A DNA stretch of 64,000 bases from Enterobacteriaceae bacterium ESL0689 (GCA_029433525.1 JAQTIF010000001.1:2294001-2358000); one strand, 5' to 3'; counted from the first letter of the stretch, positions 23,700 through 34,681 are shown. Program-made: numbers and translations. Notes: generated from the letters alone by a model not told the origin.

Positions 23700-24905
23700 A
23701 TGTCACCTGCAAATAGTGCTATCAACTGGAAACGCAACCTCGCTGTCGCATGGCTGGGTTGTTTCTTGACGGGATCTGCATTTAGCCTGGTCATGCCTTT
23801 TCTTCCGCTCTATGTCGAACAACTCGGGATAACCGATCATCGTGCGCTGAATATCTGGTCAGGATGCGTTTTCAGTATCACCTTTCTGTTTTCCGCTATT
23901 GCCTCCCCTTTCTGGGGGAGTCTGGCTGACCGTAAAGGGCGTAAGATTATGCTGTTACGTTCCGCGCTCGGCATGGCGCTGGTGATGCTGTTAACCGGCA
24001 TGGCGCAAAATATCTGGCAATTTCTGATCCTGCGCGCACTGCTGGGACTATTAGGTGGCTTTGTGCCGAATGCCAATGCGCTGATTGCGACCCAAATCCC
24101 GCGCCAGAAAAGTGGCTGGGCGCTGGGAACGTTATCAACCGGGGTGGTGAGCGGAACACTGCTAGGCCCTCTGGCTGGCGGGTTTCTCGCCGATCACTGG
24201 GGCTTACGCCTCGTTTTCTTTCTCACCGCATCCGTATTGCTGGTCTGTTTTTTTCTGACCCTCTTTTTTATCCGCGAACAATTCGTCCCGGTCACTAAAA
24301 AAGAGATGCGCAGTGCCAGAGAGGTTTTTTCTTCACTGAAAAACCCCCGCCTGGTGTTTAGCTTATTCATCACCACCATGATTATTCAGGTTGCGACCGG
24401 ATCGATTGCGCCAATTCTGACGTTATATGTCAGGGAACTGGTAAACCATACCGGCGATATTGCCTTTATTTGTGGCGTTATCGCTTCTGTACCGGGTATT
24501 GCCGCGCTGATCAGTACGCCACGTCTTGGTAAGCTGGGGGATCGCATCGGGCCGGAAAAAGTCCTGATCACCACGCTGATTATTTCAGTGCTGCTTTTAA
24601 TTCCCATGTCGCTGGTCAACACTCCCTTACAACTTGCGGTTTTGCGTTTTCTGCTCGGCGCTGCCGACGGTGCCCTGATCCCCGCGGTTCAGACACTGCT
24701 GGTATATAACTCAACCAATCAGGTTGCTGGCCGTATTTTCAGCTATAACCAATCATTTCGTGATATCGGCAACGTCACCGGGCCATTGATAGGCTCCGCA
24801 GTTTCTGCAACTTACGGATTTCGCGCAGTCTTTCTGGTCACGGCTGGCGTAGTATTCTTCAATGCTATCTATTCTGCCCGCCATTTGTGGCGTCGAAGAC
24901 AATAA
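23700..24905 (+). CDS. mdtG: Multidrug MFS transporter MdtG
   Basis: 401 residues (E. coli 408, the end being shorter). It is a major facilitator drug exporter; in E. coli it confers fosfomycin and deoxycholate tolerance when overexpressed and belongs to the marA/soxS/rob regulon. Motif A appears as [13 protein letters not shown], and [19 protein letters not shown] is the motif-C region. It lies 122 bp after lpxL, as in E. coli. Confidence 0.95.
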   Translation: MSPANSAINWKRNLAVAWLGCFLTGSAFSLVMPFLPLYVEQLGITDHRALNIWSGCVFSITFLFSAIASPFWGSLADRKGRKIMLLRSALGMALVMLLTGMAQNIWQFLILRALLGLLGGFVPNANALIATQIPRQKSGWALGTLSTGVVSGTLLGPLAGGFLADHWGLRLVFFLTASVLLVCFFLTLFFIREQFVPVTKKEMRSAREVFSSLKNPRLVFSLFITTMIIQVATGSIAPILTLYVRELVNHTGDIAFICGVIASVPGIAALISTPRLGKLGDRIGPEKVLITTLIISVLLLIPMSLVNTPLQLAVLRFLLGAADGALIPAVQTLLVYNSTNQVAGRIFSYNQSFRDIGNVTGPLIGSAVSATYGFRAVFLVTAGVVFFNAIYSARHLWRRRQ

Positions 24906-24908
24906 AAT

Positions 24909-25235
24909 ATGGTAAAAGATGATGATGTCCTGAAGTTCTTTCAGAAAGAACTGCCTTTAGTGACCTCTTTACTCTTAAAGAAAATTCCGCTCACGCCAGA
25001 CACGATCCTGCAGGAATATGCTGAGGTTGAAGATCTTGCCCATGCGATAAATAAATATGCTGAAGCATTTAATATTGATATCTCGCCATTAAATATTGAA
25101 AATTATTTACCGTGGTCAATTCCATGGTTTTTCCGAAAGTGGTTTATCCGCACACCCGTCCGGCAGAATAAAAAACCATTAACCATTCGAATGTTCGCCG
25201 ATGCGGCAAAGGCTGGGCGCTGGCTTTATCGTTGA
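24909..25235 (+). CDS. DUF1493-family protein
   Basis: 108 residues, 3 bp after mdtG and probably co-transcribed with it. It resembles the DUF1493 family of small enterobacterial proteins with an acyl-carrier-protein-like helical fold (here DTILQEYAEVEDLAHAINKY and WFFRKWFIRTPVRQNKKPLT). Their function is unknown and there is no obvious phosphopantetheine serine motif. It replaces msyB/yceK at this locus and lies just outside the Tn3-type left repeat. Confidence 0.7.
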   Translation: MVKDDDVLKFFQKELPLVTSLLLKKIPLTPDTILQEYAEVEDLAHAINKYAEAFNIDISPLNIENYLPWSIPWFFRKWFIRTPVRQNKKPLTIRMFADAAKAGRWLYR

Positions 25236-25253
25236 CTGTCATATTTACTTGTA

Positions 25254-25304
25254 AGGGTCAGTTTGGATATCGAAAATTATTGCACATTAAGGTCGTTTTT
25301 TTAC
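25254..25304 (+). repeat. Left inverted repeat of the Tn3-type element
   Basis: Begins AGGGTCAGTTTGG and ends near GGTCGTTTTTTTACC. It matches the reverse complement of the right repeat with a few substitutions and one 1-nt indel close to the tip. Confidence 0.85.
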
Positions 25305-25384
25305 CACTGAGATGTGAGAAAACCGCTCTCTGAGCGGGTTCTCGTATCTTGATGATCAATGCTGAGAACACCTCTCAAGCGATC

Positions 25385-25780
25385 TCAGGAAGATCCTTCT
25401 GGACCCTTAATCGTAATAGTGTAGGTTTTATCAAAGTGCCCTCCCGTCGCTACATTAGTACCAAACAATCCGCCAGATACTCGTACGTTAACAACTGCGG
25501 GTTTAATCGGTATACCCTGAACCCTGACGCAATTATGGGCTGGGGAATCATTACAATATTTTAAAATTAATCCTGTATCAGGTGGGCTTATTTCACCAAC
25601 AAATTTTTCTTTTCCGTTAGAATCCAAAGAAAATACTGCACCACCGTTTATATTTATTTCACTGGAATATGGCATTCCGACTATGGCATTGTTAAGAACA
25701 TTACCGTCAGGAGTGACATCAGCATGTAAAGTACACGCTGATAATGCAAATGAAACAAAAACAACAGAAAATATCTTCAT
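25385..25780 (-). CDS. Putative periplasmic lipoprotein (candidate immunity)
   Basis: 131 residues with a signal peptide ending in the lipobox LSAC at residues 13-16, so it is predicted to be a lipoprotein facing the periplasm. The mature part is rich in beta-strand patterns (VGMPYSSEININGGAVF, VNVRVSGGLFGTNVA), like small Ig-like lipoproteins. It starts 2 bp after the stop of the papain-like gene, so the two are coupled. Position after a PAAR protein and a candidate enzyme suggests the immunity partner of that enzyme; this is inference from gene order. I do not recognise the exact family. Confidence 0.7.
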   Translation of the reverse strand: MKIFSVVFVSFALSACTLHADVTPDGNVLNNAIVGMPYSSEININGGAVFSLDSNGKEKFVGEISPPDTGLILKYCNDSPAHNCVRVQGIPIKPAVVNVRVSGGLFGTNVATGGHFDKTYTITIKGPEGSS

Positions 25781-25782
25781 GG

Positions 25783-26946
25783 CTATTTTAATGGTTTGAA
25801 AACCACCCCCCCGAAGAATCTTTTGATAAAAAACGGTAAATCTTTTTTCTTTTTTACCCAGTTGACTGACTTCCCCCAGGGGAATAATTTTAGATTAACA
25901 TATCCATTATCATCCTGCGTTACACAACTATCCCATACAACCCAGTGTGTAGGTAATGTTGTGTTATTCGAGCTACCTTCAAGAAGTCCATCATTTATTA
26001 ATGTGACGACTGTATAGCCTTGATCTATATATTTATTGAAATCCCTAATTCCCTGGGCACCTGCCTGAGTAATTCCCGCGTTACTGAATACCTTTTCATA
26101 GCCTGCTTTTTCAAACCATTCAGTTAGTGTTCGCCACATAGTGATACCGGCGACAGGGGAATCAAGTGTATCAAAACTAAAGATTGCATTCTCCGAATCT
26201 CTGAGTCCTGCCAGAGTCATCCAGTCAAGACCCGATATATCATCATAGAAATAACCCACAGGATGTCTACATCCCTCTCCGGGGGCTATCTTAAGCTCAC
26301 CGATTTTAGTTTTCCCGTACCGCCACAGCTCCCTTGCTGCCTGAGCATACACATCAGGACGATCTTTTTGAAGGCAATAAAAAAACGCAGCAGGACCGCA
26401 TACACTGGCACTGGCCTGATATGGATAAGACTGGTGATAAAATCTGTCATTTATATCAGACTCAATTTTATTTTTTTCAAACGGATCTTGTGGCGTTCCG
26501 ATAGGATACTCTTTCGCAATAAATGGCCGCTCCGGAACAGTAATTCTAATGTGCTTTGTTTCTCCCCCCTGACTCTCCGGTTTCATTGTCCCTTTTGACT
26601 CAAAGTAACAGGGGTTCTCCCGCTTCACAGGAGACCAGGCTTTGCCTGACGCAAATTCTTCTAGTGTATACATTTTAGTGAACGGAACGGGCGTAACACA
26701 ATGCGTATGCAACATGGTTTTTCGGTAAAGTTTCATTTCCATAATATAAATAGTCGAGAGTGACTCATTTATATTTCCGGTCATGTGACTTTGTGTTTCA
26801 TAACTGCTCAGAAACGACTGTTGCTTCACATCAATCAGTGGATATTTATTCCTTTCTGAGTCCATGCGGTAAATACACAGATCATACCGGAGGGAATCCG
26901 CTGGAACATTTGATTTAATACGGGTACTGAGGTGGTAAACAGCCAT
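25783..26946 (-). CDS. Papain-like domain protein, candidate T6SS effector
   Basis: 387 residues, no signal peptide or membrane segment. The C-terminal half looks like a papain/C39-type fold: C183 in SVCGPAAFFYCL, H334 in PTHWVVWDS, D339, then a GYVNLKLFPWG strand-turn as in C39 peptidases. The first approximately 165 residues are a separate domain I do not recognise. It begins 3 bp after the PAAR gene stop and is followed at once by a lipoprotein gene, the classic carrier-effector-immunity order of type VI secretion cargo. Substrate (peptidoglycan peptide, protein or other) cannot be told. The catalytic assignment is by pattern only. Confidence 0.6.
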   Translation of the reverse strand: MAVYHLSTRIKSNVPADSLRYDLCIYRMDSERNKYPLIDVKQQSFLSSYETQSHMTGNINESLSTIYIMEMKLYRKTMLHTHCVTPVPFTKMYTLEEFASGKAWSPVKRENPCYFESKGTMKPESQGGETKHIRITVPERPFIAKEYPIGTPQDPFEKNKIESDINDRFYHQSYPYQASASVCGPAAFFYCLQKDRPDVYAQAARELWRYGKTKIGELKIAPGEGCRHPVGYFYDDISGLDWMTLAGLRDSENAIFSFDTLDSPVAGITMWRTLTEWFEKAGYEKVFSNAGITQAGAQGIRDFNKYIDQGYTVVTLINDGLLEGSSNNTTLPTHWVVWDSCVTQDDNGYVNLKLFPWGKSVNWVKKKKDLPFFIKRFFGGVVFKPLK

Positions 26947-26949
26947 AAG

Positions 26950-27474
26950 TTAATCCATTAATATATGCAGGTTAATATTTTCAGCAGATTCGGCATAATG
27001 CCATCCGGTAACCCCGTATTCATCGGTAATACCAGCTTCAGCACGTCCGTCCGGGAACATCAGAGTGTAGCGGCAACCAGCCATTAGCTGGCCATCGTCA
27101 CCAGCGCACTGAAAGCGAATACAGTTCCGGGCGCTGGCATCCTGTGCCTGCTGCGCCGGGACAGGCGACTGACTGGTATTGCGGGAGGTCAGAGAGCCAG
27201 TACCTGTGCTGGTAGACTGTGTGGCTGAACCGTAAACATAGTGATCGGGGCAACGGCACAGCACTTTGTCACCTGTGGCAGCATATGCTTTGCCTTCTTC
27301 TGCCCAGTCCTGTGCAGAGGCAAGGATTTCAAAATAGCCATTACATTTGCTGCATGAGGCTTTATCGCCGGTTCGGGCTATCGCTTTATTCCCTTCAAAC
27401 CAGGATGCCGTTACCGAAATAATTTCACCGTAACTTGTTTTGTCGCCAAGGCAGGCCAGTGCTCTTGCCATCAT
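26950..27474 (-). CDS. PAAR-domain protein with C-terminal TTR-like domain
   Basis: 174 residues. The N-terminal approximately 90 residues have the PAAR pattern: MARALACLGDKTSYGEIIS, IARTGDKASCSKCNGYFEI and AATGDKVLCRCPDHYVYG, with the repeated GDK turns and Cys/His expected to hold zinc at the tip. A linker rich in Ser/Thr/Gln (about 90-115) leads to a transthyretin-like end (DGQLMAGCRYTLMFPDGR, GITDEYGVTGW). PAAR proteins cap the T6SS VgrG spike and carry effectors. A strong ribosome-binding site (GAGGG) precedes the start. No other T6SS structural gene is in the window, so it would need a system elsewhere. Confidence 0.8.
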   Translation of the reverse strand: MMARALACLGDKTSYGEIISVTASWFEGNKAIARTGDKASCSKCNGYFEILASAQDWAEEGKAYAATGDKVLCRCPDHYVYGSATQSTSTGTGSLTSRNTSQSPVPAQQAQDASARNCIRFQCAGDDGQLMAGCRYTLMFPDGRAEAGITDEYGVTGWHYAESAENINLHILMD

Positions 27475-27537
27475 TAATCCCTCAATATATAAGCATATAA
27501 GCGGTTATACTCACCAGCATCATACAACAATCACAAC

Positions 27538-27762
27538 TTAATCAAAATCACTCGCTTCTGATTGCCGGTACAGTGCCTGAATGCGGCATATCCGGGAGGG
27601 CCTGTACCCTGTCGCGTCTGCCGTTTCACGAATGCTTAGTTTCTTGACCTGGCGGTAGTACAGGACTTTCTGATGTCGCTCCTGATCGGCCTGTTTACCC
27701 CAGTATTTCCCCAGTGTATGTGACCGTTCAATTCCCTGCTTCTGGCGCTGGCGGCATTCTGA
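27538..27762 (-). pseudogene. Serine resolvase TnpR, C-terminal remnant
   Basis: The minus strand reads ECRQRQKQGIERSHTLGKYW, then VKKLSIRETADATGYRPSRI and a stop at 27538. This is the end of the catalytic helix and the helix-turn-helix domain of a Tn3-type serine resolvase. The catalytic N-terminal domain is missing, so it is inactive. About 140 bp of unassigned sequence lies between this and the tnpA remnant. Confidence 0.72.
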
Positions 27763-27909
27763 GGGCAGATGGACAGAATTAGCTCAGGCCGCTATGCAGG
27801 GCAGATTAACCCGAAATATGGGCAAGAGCCTGGACGTCAGTTTTATACCCATATTTCGGATCAATACAGCCCATTTTACACCTGCATAATAAGTCGGGTC
27901 AGGGATTCA

Positions 27910-28287
27910 ACCCCTGTTCTCGATGGCTTGCTGTAAGGAGAAGCCCGTAACGCGCTGACGCGCGCGGTATTCCTGCACCATCTGGGTGAAATCAGGGATC
28001 GTAAACCGGAACATCAGAGCTACCGCGCCAGTGGACTGACGCTGCTGACGGCAGCTATCTCGCTGTGGAATACCGTATATATGGAAAGAGCGGTCGATGC
28101 CCTGAAGCGCAAAGGGATGAAGATCAACGAGCAACTGCTATCGTATTTGTCCTCGCCAGGCTGGGAACACATCAATCTTACAGGCGATTATATCTGGAAA
28201 AGCAATCGAATACCGGCTTCCGGTAAGTTTCGTCGGCTGCGGCCAGCTAAAGCAGGGAGGTTAAAAAACGACCTTAACGTACAATAA
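27910..28287 (+). pseudogene. Tn3-family transposase TnpA, C-terminal remnant
   Basis: The plus strand reads [17 protein letters not shown], then [28 protein letters not shown] and [13 protein letters not shown], which are the signature of the TnpA C-terminus in the Tn3 family. An in-frame stop near 27936 and loss of everything upstream show that it is a dead fragment. It abuts the right inverted repeat, as tnpA normally does. Confidence 0.85.
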
Positions 28288-28311
28288 TTTTCGATATCCA
28301 AACTGATCCCC
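28262..28311 (-). repeat. Right inverted repeat of the Tn3-type element
   Basis: Read inward on the minus strand it begins GGGGATCAGTTTGGATATCG and continues into TTAAGGTCGTTTTTT, matching the left repeat. It ends at a GGGG tip typical of the Tn3 family. Confidence 0.85.
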
Positions 28312-28394
28312 TTGTACTTGTTTTCGCCGGGTATCCCGTATTGCTACCGTGGCAGAAGATATACGGGAGCATGCCTTCGCATACTCCCGTTTTA

Positions 28395-30929
28395 TTATTT
28401 TGTTTTCAACACCAGTGCCTGTGGATTAAGCACTAATTGCTGATATGCCGTCACCCATGCCGCATATTGCTCAGGGGCCGCCCAGACCCGATAGTGCAAC
28501 CGTGACATTGTGGCAGGGTCACTTAACAGCAGCAGACAATGTTCGCGATCCAGTTTTTCCGGTTTTTCGCTCAGTGCCTGTTCTATATGGCGTTCACGGG
28601 TTATTTCCAGCGCTTCACTCTGACCATGACGCGCAGTCGCCATCGCTGTCGCTAGCGCATTAAATGAGGGATTAAAGATGGCATGCATAAAGCCATTATC
28701 CAGCGCTCGCTGATGATTCACCACCAGATACTTATCGGTATCCTGCAAGACCGGTGGTGGCGAATACTCTTCCGGGATCAGAAAGAGTTTACAACGTAAA
28801 GCACGCAATCCCAGGGTTGCCCGACTGGAAATCACCGACACAAAGGGGGATAGAATCAGTGAGAACACAATTGGTGCCAGCCAGAATAAAAAGCGCAAAT
28901 CCAGCCATGCCATACCTGTCGCCCATACCAGCCCCAGTAATAACTGAGAACCATGCCGTTTAAACGCTTCACGCCACGGTGTCGAATCATCATCACGTTG
29001 TGGGGAATTCCATACCACTTTCCAGCCCATGAAGGCACTGGCCACAAATACGGTATGAAACATCATCCGCACCGGTGCCAGCAACACCGAGAATAACACT
29101 TCGAGTAACAAAGAAAGCGTCACGCGGAAAAAGCCACCATAGGCTTTTGGACCTTTGCACCATACCAGAATGATGCTCAGTAATTTGGGCAAAAACAGCA
29201 GCACCATTGTCGATGCGAACAGTGCGATCGCCAGTTCCGGACGCCACTGTGGCCATACGGGGAATAACTGTCGCGGTTGTAAAAAGTATTGTGGTTCGGT
29301 CAATACGTGTACGATCTGTAATGCCGTCGATAACGCAAGGAACATAAACCACAGCGGTGCCGACAGGTAAGACATCACCCCGGTCAGAAATACCGCCCGA
29401 TGTACCGGATGCATACCTTTTACCAGGAACAAGCGGAAGTTCATCAGGTTGCCATGACACCAGCGACGATCGCGTTTCAGTTCATCCAGCAAATTCGGCG
29501 GCAGTTCTTCATAGGAGCCAGGCAGATCATAGGCAATCCATACTCCCCATCCGGCACGCCGCATTAATGCCGCCTCGACGAAGTCATGAGACAGAATAGA
29601 CCCGGCAAAAGAGCCCTCTCCCGGCAAAGGCGCCAGGGCGCAGTGCTCAATAAACGGTTTCACCCGGATAATCGCATTGTGTCCCCAGTAATGGGATTCG
29701 CCAAGCTGCCAGAAATGTAAACCAGCCGTGAATAACGGCCCGTAGACACGCGTCGCAAACTGCTGACAGCGCGCATAGAGCGTATCCATCCCCGCCGCGC
29801 GCGGTGAGGACTGGATAATTCCGGCATTCGGATTGGCCTCCATCAGACGCACTAACTGCGTCAGACATTCCCCGGTCATGACCGAATCGGCATCCAGCAC
29901 AACCATATAACTATACTGGCTACCCCAGCGACGGCAGAAGTCATCAATATTACCGCTTTTCCGTTTTACCCGACGGCGGCGGCGGCGATAAAAAATCCGC
30001 CCTTCGCCCTGCACTTCAGCAATCAGTTCCATCCAGGCCTTCTGCTCAGAAACGCAGATATCGGGATCATAACTGTCACTGAGGATATAGACATCAAAAT
30101 GCTGTTGCTGACCGGTGGCTTTTATCGACTCCCAGGTCGCACGCAGCCCGGCAAACACTCGATCAACATCTTCATTACAGATAGGCATGATCAGCGCAGT
30201 GCGATGCTCAGGATTCAGTGGCTCATTACCGACAACAGAAGAGGAGATACTGTATTTATCACGTCCGATCAGCAGTTGCAGAAATCCCATCAATGCCGTC
30301 CAGAACCCAGCTGAAATCCAGAAAAACAGGATGGCGAACAGCACCAGAATGCCGGATTGCAGCACATACGGCAGCAATTGCATAAAGGAGATCCACAGAT
30401 CCTGACCGGCCATATCCAGCGGGTTAATCAACGCCCATCCCTGATAAGGCAGAACGGTTTTCATATACCAGGTGGCAACCACGGTTTGTGACAGCGTCAG
30501 CAACAACAGGATATAGCGCCGAATTGTCCCCACCGTGCGCCATTTTTGCTCAATCGCCCGCTCTTCTTTGGTCAGACGAGAAAGATAACGCGGCGTGACG
30601 TCACGTCCACGCAATCGATCCCAGAAGCGACCAAATGGGTTGGTTCGCCACGGATCAGGGGACATCGGAAAACGTTTCACTTTTGGTGTCGCGCGAAGCT
30701 GGGTACGATCTTCCGCATCTTCTGTTAACTGGTTGCCTGCCAGCGAGTCTGGCCAGCTATGTTCCAGCCGTGATCGGACAGAACCCAACGGTGAGTCATC
30801 ATCACGCAGATAAACACGATGTTCAGCATCCAGCGCCTGATGCACGGCCTGCAGACTGGTATCAGGAAGCGCGGCCTTTTCAGCGTCTGACAGCGGCAGC
30901 GCTTTAATATACTTGATTGTATTATTCAT
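28395..30929 (-). CDS. opgH: Glucan glucosyltransferase OpgH
   Basis: 844 residues from ATG 30929 ([14 protein letters not shown]), matching the E. coli start; the frame is open 10 codons further. It is an inner-membrane family-2 glycosyltransferase that builds the beta-1,2 backbone of osmoregulated periplasmic glucans from UDP-glucose; in E. coli it also inhibits FtsZ in rich medium. Multiple membrane segments surround the catalytic loop with VVLDADS and the RRWCHGN (R/QxxRW-type) motif. It overlaps opgG by 8 bp, as in E. coli. Confidence 0.97.
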   Translation of the reverse strand: MNNTIKYIKALPLSDAEKAALPDTSLQAVHQALDAEHRVYLRDDDSPLGSVRSRLEHSWPDSLAGNQLTEDAEDRTQLRATPKVKRFPMSPDPWRTNPFGRFWDRLRGRDVTPRYLSRLTKEERAIEQKWRTVGTIRRYILLLLTLSQTVVATWYMKTVLPYQGWALINPLDMAGQDLWISFMQLLPYVLQSGILVLFAILFFWISAGFWTALMGFLQLLIGRDKYSISSSVVGNEPLNPEHRTALIMPICNEDVDRVFAGLRATWESIKATGQQQHFDVYILSDSYDPDICVSEQKAWMELIAEVQGEGRIFYRRRRRRVKRKSGNIDDFCRRWGSQYSYMVVLDADSVMTGECLTQLVRLMEANPNAGIIQSSPRAAGMDTLYARCQQFATRVYGPLFTAGLHFWQLGESHYWGHNAIIRVKPFIEHCALAPLPGEGSFAGSILSHDFVEAALMRRAGWGVWIAYDLPGSYEELPPNLLDELKRDRRWCHGNLMNFRLFLVKGMHPVHRAVFLTGVMSYLSAPLWFMFLALSTALQIVHVLTEPQYFLQPRQLFPVWPQWRPELAIALFASTMVLLFLPKLLSIILVWCKGPKAYGGFFRVTLSLLLEVLFSVLLAPVRMMFHTVFVASAFMGWKVVWNSPQRDDDSTPWREAFKRHGSQLLLGLVWATGMAWLDLRFLFWLAPIVFSLILSPFVSVISSRATLGLRALRCKLFLIPEEYSPPPVLQDTDKYLVVNHQRALDNGFMHAIFNPSFNALATAMATARHGQSEALEITRERHIEQALSEKPEKLDREHCLLLLSDPATMSRLHYRVWAAPEQYAAWVTAYQQLVLNPQALVLKTK

Positions 30930-32475
30930 TGGCAGGTAGCTGATAGCTCCATGTTTCACTCAATGTCTGATCAGCGTTGACCAGTGCCGCCCGCATTTCA
31001 GTGGTTTTCTTCGGATCTTTCACTTTGACACGCAGAATCATACGCCATCCTTTCACCGCAGGATTATAACGAACGACATTTTCAATAATATCGGCATTAT
31101 CATTACTGCTGACCTGTGCCGTTATCGGGGTATCAGCAGGCAGTTTTTTCATTTCAGCGCCGGTGAAGTCGACAATAAAGGCTACCGTACCATCCGGCTG
31201 ACGGGTCAGATTGGATTGTTTTACGTCACCGACAGCACGGCGGGTTTGTAAAACATAGGCGTTATCTGGCGCATGCAGTTTATCTTCATCACGACTGAAA
31301 ACAATCGAGTACTGAAACTCCATCTCTTTTCCTGGTTCCGGTAATTGATCCGGTATCCAGTAAGTTACGATATTATCATTGGTTTCATCGTTGGTCGGAA
31401 TTTCAACCAGTTCGATTTTCCCTTTACCCCAGTCACCTTTCGGTGTTATCCACGCCCCCGGACGCAGGTCATAACGATCATCAAGATCTTCAAAGCGGGA
31501 GAATTGTCGTCCGCGTTGCAGCAGGCCAAATCCTTTAGGATTTTCCATGGTATAGCTGCTGACCGCCAGACGTTTTGGATTATTCAGCGGACGCCAGATC
31601 CATTCATCATTACCGGCCAGTATCGCCAGGCCATCAGAGTCATGCAGCTCTGGTCGATAATTGAGTGTCGGTGAAGGTTGGTTGGAACCGAACAGGAACA
31701 TACTGGTTAATGGCGCGATACTCAGTTTGCCGACTTTATCGCGTAAATACACTTTTGACTGAACATCAACCGTGGTATTACGACCCGGCATAACCACAAA
31801 ACGGTATGCCCCTGTCGCACGAGGCGAATCCAGTAACGCATAAATAGTCAAACGCTTATCCAGCGGTTTGGGACGTTCAATCCAGTATTCACGAAAACGC
31901 GGGAACTCTTCCCCGGAAGGCAAGGCGGTATCAATGGCCAGCCCACGCGCAGATAAGCCATAAACCTGTCCCATGCCGATAACACGGAAGTAACTGGCAC
32001 CCAGCATACTGACGATTTCGTCTCTTTTTTCTTTGTTATTGATCGGATACAGGATCTTGAATCCAGCAAAACCGAGGTTTTTTACCGTATTTTTATCAAA
32101 CTTAACGTTGCCAAAATCAAAATAATCCGGGCTATATTTGATTTTTCGGACACTACTGGCCGTCACTTCGTTGATCGTGACAGGGGTATCGAAGTACATC
32201 CCCTGATGATAAAACTCAAGCCTGAACGGGATTTTTTGATTGTTCCAGTAGGCTTTATCGTGATTAAACTGAATTTGCTGGTATTCCGCATACTTCATAT
32301 CACGAAAAACGGAGGGTAGGTTACTCTTCGGCGCTTCATAACTTTTTCCGGCTAACGTCCTGGCCTCTTTTGCAACATCATCAATACTGAACGCCCATGC
32401 CGATGGAGTGCACAGGGACAACATCACGACTGCGCTTAGCCAGCGCAGCTGGATCATCTGTGATTTTATTTTCAT
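30922..32475 (-). CDS. opgG: Periplasmic glucan biosynthesis protein OpgG
   Basis: 517 residues from ATG 32475; ATG 32457 would give 511, the E. coli length, so the start is uncertain by six codons. A signal peptide ends at PSAWA before [10 protein letters not shown], so it is exported. OpgG has a carbohydrate-binding beta-sandwich domain and an Ig-like domain and shapes periplasmic glucan branching. The match to E. coli is near-complete, ending [19 protein letters not shown]. It forms an operon with opgH. Confidence 0.96.
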   Translation of the reverse strand: MKIKSQMIQLRWLSAVVMLSLCTPSAWAFSIDDVAKEARTLAGKSYEAPKSNLPSVFRDMKYAEYQQIQFNHDKAYWNNQKIPFRLEFYHQGMYFDTPVTINEVTASSVRKIKYSPDYFDFGNVKFDKNTVKNLGFAGFKILYPINNKEKRDEIVSMLGASYFRVIGMGQVYGLSARGLAIDTALPSGEEFPRFREYWIERPKPLDKRLTIYALLDSPRATGAYRFVVMPGRNTTVDVQSKVYLRDKVGKLSIAPLTSMFLFGSNQPSPTLNYRPELHDSDGLAILAGNDEWIWRPLNNPKRLAVSSYTMENPKGFGLLQRGRQFSRFEDLDDRYDLRPGAWITPKGDWGKGKIELVEIPTNDETNDNIVTYWIPDQLPEPGKEMEFQYSIVFSRDEDKLHAPDNAYVLQTRRAVGDVKQSNLTRQPDGTVAFIVDFTGAEMKKLPADTPITAQVSSNDNADIIENVVRYNPAVKGWRMILRVKVKDPKKTTEMRAALVNADQTLSETWSYQLPANE

Positions 32476-32732
32476 ATAAGTAAGCACTTCCCCCCTTTAT
32501 GTGCTTAAGTCGATCCGCGCTATTTTAATGGCAATCCAGGTAATCCGACAACATAAACCCTGCGTTATTAATGCTATCAATACTGACCAGCGCAAAGTAA
32601 CACTTGTACATACATTTTGCGTATTTATCCTGGAGACAGGCCATTAGCATTAATGTAAATTGATTGACAAAGTAAATATTATTGCCTCTGTAATAAGGCA
32701 AGTTCATTAAATTTTAATGCCACTTCTATTGT

Positions 32733-33926
32733 ATGAAAAATACGCCACCACAACGTGAATATTTCCTGGATAGCATCCGGGCATGGCTGATGCTGCTGGG
32801 TATCCCGTTTCACCTGTCACTGATCTATTCCACCCACCACTGGCATGTCAATAGTGCCGTGCCTTCGTGGGGTCTGACCCTGTTTAACGACTTCATCCAT
32901 GCTTTTCGTATGCAGGTATTCTTTGTCATTTCGGGTTACTTTTCTTACATGCTGTTCCTGCGTTATCCGCTCAGGAAATGGTGGACTATCCGTATTGAAC
33001 GTGTCGCCATTCCGATGCTGACCGCTATCCCACTGCTGACAGTACCACAGTTTATCATGCTGCAATATACCCGTGGTAAAGCGGCTCGCTGGCATACCCT
33101 TTCTGGCTATGATCACTTCAATATTCTGTCATGGGAATTAATTTCACATCTGTGGTTTTTACTGGTGCTGGTATTGCTGACATCATTGGCTGTCGTGTTA
33201 TTCAGATGGCTAAACCACCGTCGCAGCAGAAATTTATCGCCACTTAGTGACACCGTCACGCTGAGTAAAATCAGTTTACTCTTTCTGCTACTGGGTGTGC
33301 TGTATGCCCTGTTTCGTCGGACGCTGTTCATCTTATATGCGCCCGTTCTCAGCAATGGGCTATTTCATTTCATGGTTATGCAGACACTGTTTTATCTGCC
33401 TTTCTTCCTGCTTGGTGCACAAATATTTATCAATCCGCGCCTTAAGAAACGGTTTACCACCCCATCACCGGGATGCTTCCTCGGCGCTGTACTGGGCTTT
33501 ATTGCCTACCGTCTGAATCAACACTATGGTTCTGGCAGCGAATGGCTATACGAAATGGATGCGATTATCACCATGGTACTGGGCGTCTGGATGGTCAATG
33601 TGGTATTTTCGCTGGGTTATCGACTGCTTGATTTTCAGTCAATTCGCGTCACGTATTTTGTTAACGCATCGCTGTTTATTTATCTGGTGCATCATCCACT
33701 GACTCTGCTGTATGGCGTGTGGATCGCGCCGATGATTCAATCCAACGGCGCAGGTTTTATCGCTGGCCTGGTCTTCGTTATGGGTATCGCACTGATGTTG
33801 TATGAAGCGCATTTGCGGCTCCCGCTATTACGCTTTCTCTTTTCAGGAAAATATCCAGCCGCCGGAGTAAAATCTTCCTTACTACCTGCGGCTACTCCTT
33901 TCCCGGTACACGGCTCTTCCGACTGA
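32733..33926 (+). CDS. opgC: Glucan succinyltransferase OpgC
   Basis: 397 residues (E. coli 385). It is an acyltransferase-3 family inner-membrane protein with about 10 helices that adds succinyl groups to periplasmic glucans. Family features are the N-terminal [18 protein letters not shown], the [13 protein letters not shown] segment and the late [10 protein letters not shown]. It is divergent from opgGH, with about 255 bp of AT-rich promoter region between them, as in E. coli. Confidence 0.95.
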   Translation: MKNTPPQREYFLDSIRAWLMLLGIPFHLSLIYSTHHWHVNSAVPSWGLTLFNDFIHAFRMQVFFVISGYFSYMLFLRYPLRKWWTIRIERVAIPMLTAIPLLTVPQFIMLQYTRGKAARWHTLSGYDHFNILSWELISHLWFLLVLVLLTSLAVVLFRWLNHRRSRNLSPLSDTVTLSKISLLFLLLGVLYALFRRTLFILYAPVLSNGLFHFMVMQTLFYLPFFLLGAQIFINPRLKKRFTTPSPGCFLGAVLGFIAYRLNQHYGSGSEWLYEMDAIITMVLGVWMVNVVFSLGYRLLDFQSIRVTYFVNASLFIYLVHHPLTLLYGVWIAPMIQSNGAGFIAGLVFVMGIALMLYEAHLRLPLLRFLFSGKYPAAGVKSSLLPAATPFPVHGSSD

Positions 33927-33971
33927 GATCGCTCCTTTGCCAGGTGCCGCGACTTCTGCGGCACCGGTTAA

Positions 33972-34532
33972 TTATGATTGCGTACTTTCCTGCAATTCAT
34001 CCCACATTGCCGAAATCGCTTCGCGGGTTAAAGGAGCCATCGCGCGCCAGAACGGTGTCACCGCATGGGCTTCGACTTTTCCGAGGAATGTGGCATACCA
34101 GGGCATAATGTAGCGGGCAAACAGCGTTTCGAGAATGGCATTTTCATCTTCATTGATTGCGCGATGATCCTCCAGCCAGGAGGCAGCCAGCAACAATGCG
34201 CCAATATGATCGGCCTTACCTTCTTCACAAGGCACGCCATGCTGAGACAAAAAGTGGCGGACATCTGGCTCATTCAGCGCTTCACTCCAGCACCCACCTT
34301 GTGGAGAAACAGAGCATGCTTCCCCCACAAACAGGGCGTTATAGTCTGCGGTCAGTGCGGGTATTGCACAATTTTTTTGTAACCGTTTTAGCAGTTTATC
34401 CTGCTCCAGCGGCCAGCTTGCGGCGAGTTTGCCTTCACGGATCACATCAAATAGCGGTATTAACAGCGGGTCCTGTGGCGAACGATAGAACAATGAGCCA
34501 AGCACCCGGCAAAGCATGGAAAATTCATTCAT
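33972..34532 (-). CDS. ycdY: TorD/DmsD-family chaperone YcdY
   Basis: 186 residues (E. coli 184). It belongs to the NarJ/TorD chaperone family, all-helical. In E. coli YcdY binds YcdX, raises its zinc-dependent phosphatase activity and affects swarming. The family-like segment DHIGALLLAASWLED is present. The curli, ymdAB and clsC genes that separate it from opgC in E. coli are absent. Confidence 0.93.
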   Translation of the reverse strand: MNEFSMLCRVLGSLFYRSPQDPLLIPLFDVIREGKLAASWPLEQDKLLKRLQKNCAIPALTADYNALFVGEACSVSPQGGCWSEALNEPDVRHFLSQHGVPCEEGKADHIGALLLAASWLEDHRAINEDENAILETLFARYIMPWYATFLGKVEAHAVTPFWRAMAPLTREAISAMWDELQESTQS

Positions 34533-34557
34533 TTTTTCTTTCCTGTGATTAAACTAA

Positions 34558-34681
34558 ACGCCTGGCCCAGCAGGCATTATTGGCACAAGGACAGTGCGGA
34601 GAAACCGCAGCGTACAGGTTTTCGAGCACTACCCAGGGACAAAATGGCAAGTAAAATAGCCTGATAAGCCAGGCGCTAAAG
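34558..34681 (+). repeat. Dispersed intergenic repeat, copy 2
   Basis: Fills the ycdY-ycdX gap. It shares GCGGAGAAACCGCAGCGTAC and GACAAAATGGCAAGTAAAAT with copy 1 at 17940-18086, and the same paired ends (GCCTGGCCCAGCAGGC and GCCAGGCGCTAAAG). Its right end overlaps the ycdX stop codon. The copy is about 20 bp shorter than copy 1 through two internal deletions. Confidence 0.75.

Larger units (their letters stand above)
25249..28316. mobile_element. Tn3-family transposon remnant with PAAR-effector cargo
   Basis: Inverted repeats of about 50 bp (25254-25304 and 28262-28311) share AGTTTGGATATCGAAAATTA and a GTTAAGGTCG / ATTAAGGTCG inner part. Candidate 5-bp target duplications TTGTA flank them (25249-25253 and 28312-28316); Tn3-family elements make 5-bp duplications. 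Between them lie remnants of a serine resolvase (minus strand) and the C-terminal end of a Tn3-type TnpA (plus strand) beside the right repeat, the usual divergent arrangement. The rest is a three-gene cargo (lipoprotein, papain-like protein, PAAR protein). The element cannot move by itself now because both transposition genes are broken. Confidence 0.82.

Noticed and set aside
28363..28390. Hairpin after opgH as its terminator
   Set aside because: The stem (ACGGGAG / CTCCCGT) has its T-run on the plus strand, not on the opgH strand, so the direction is wrong for opgH. It may end transcripts coming from the Tn3 side.
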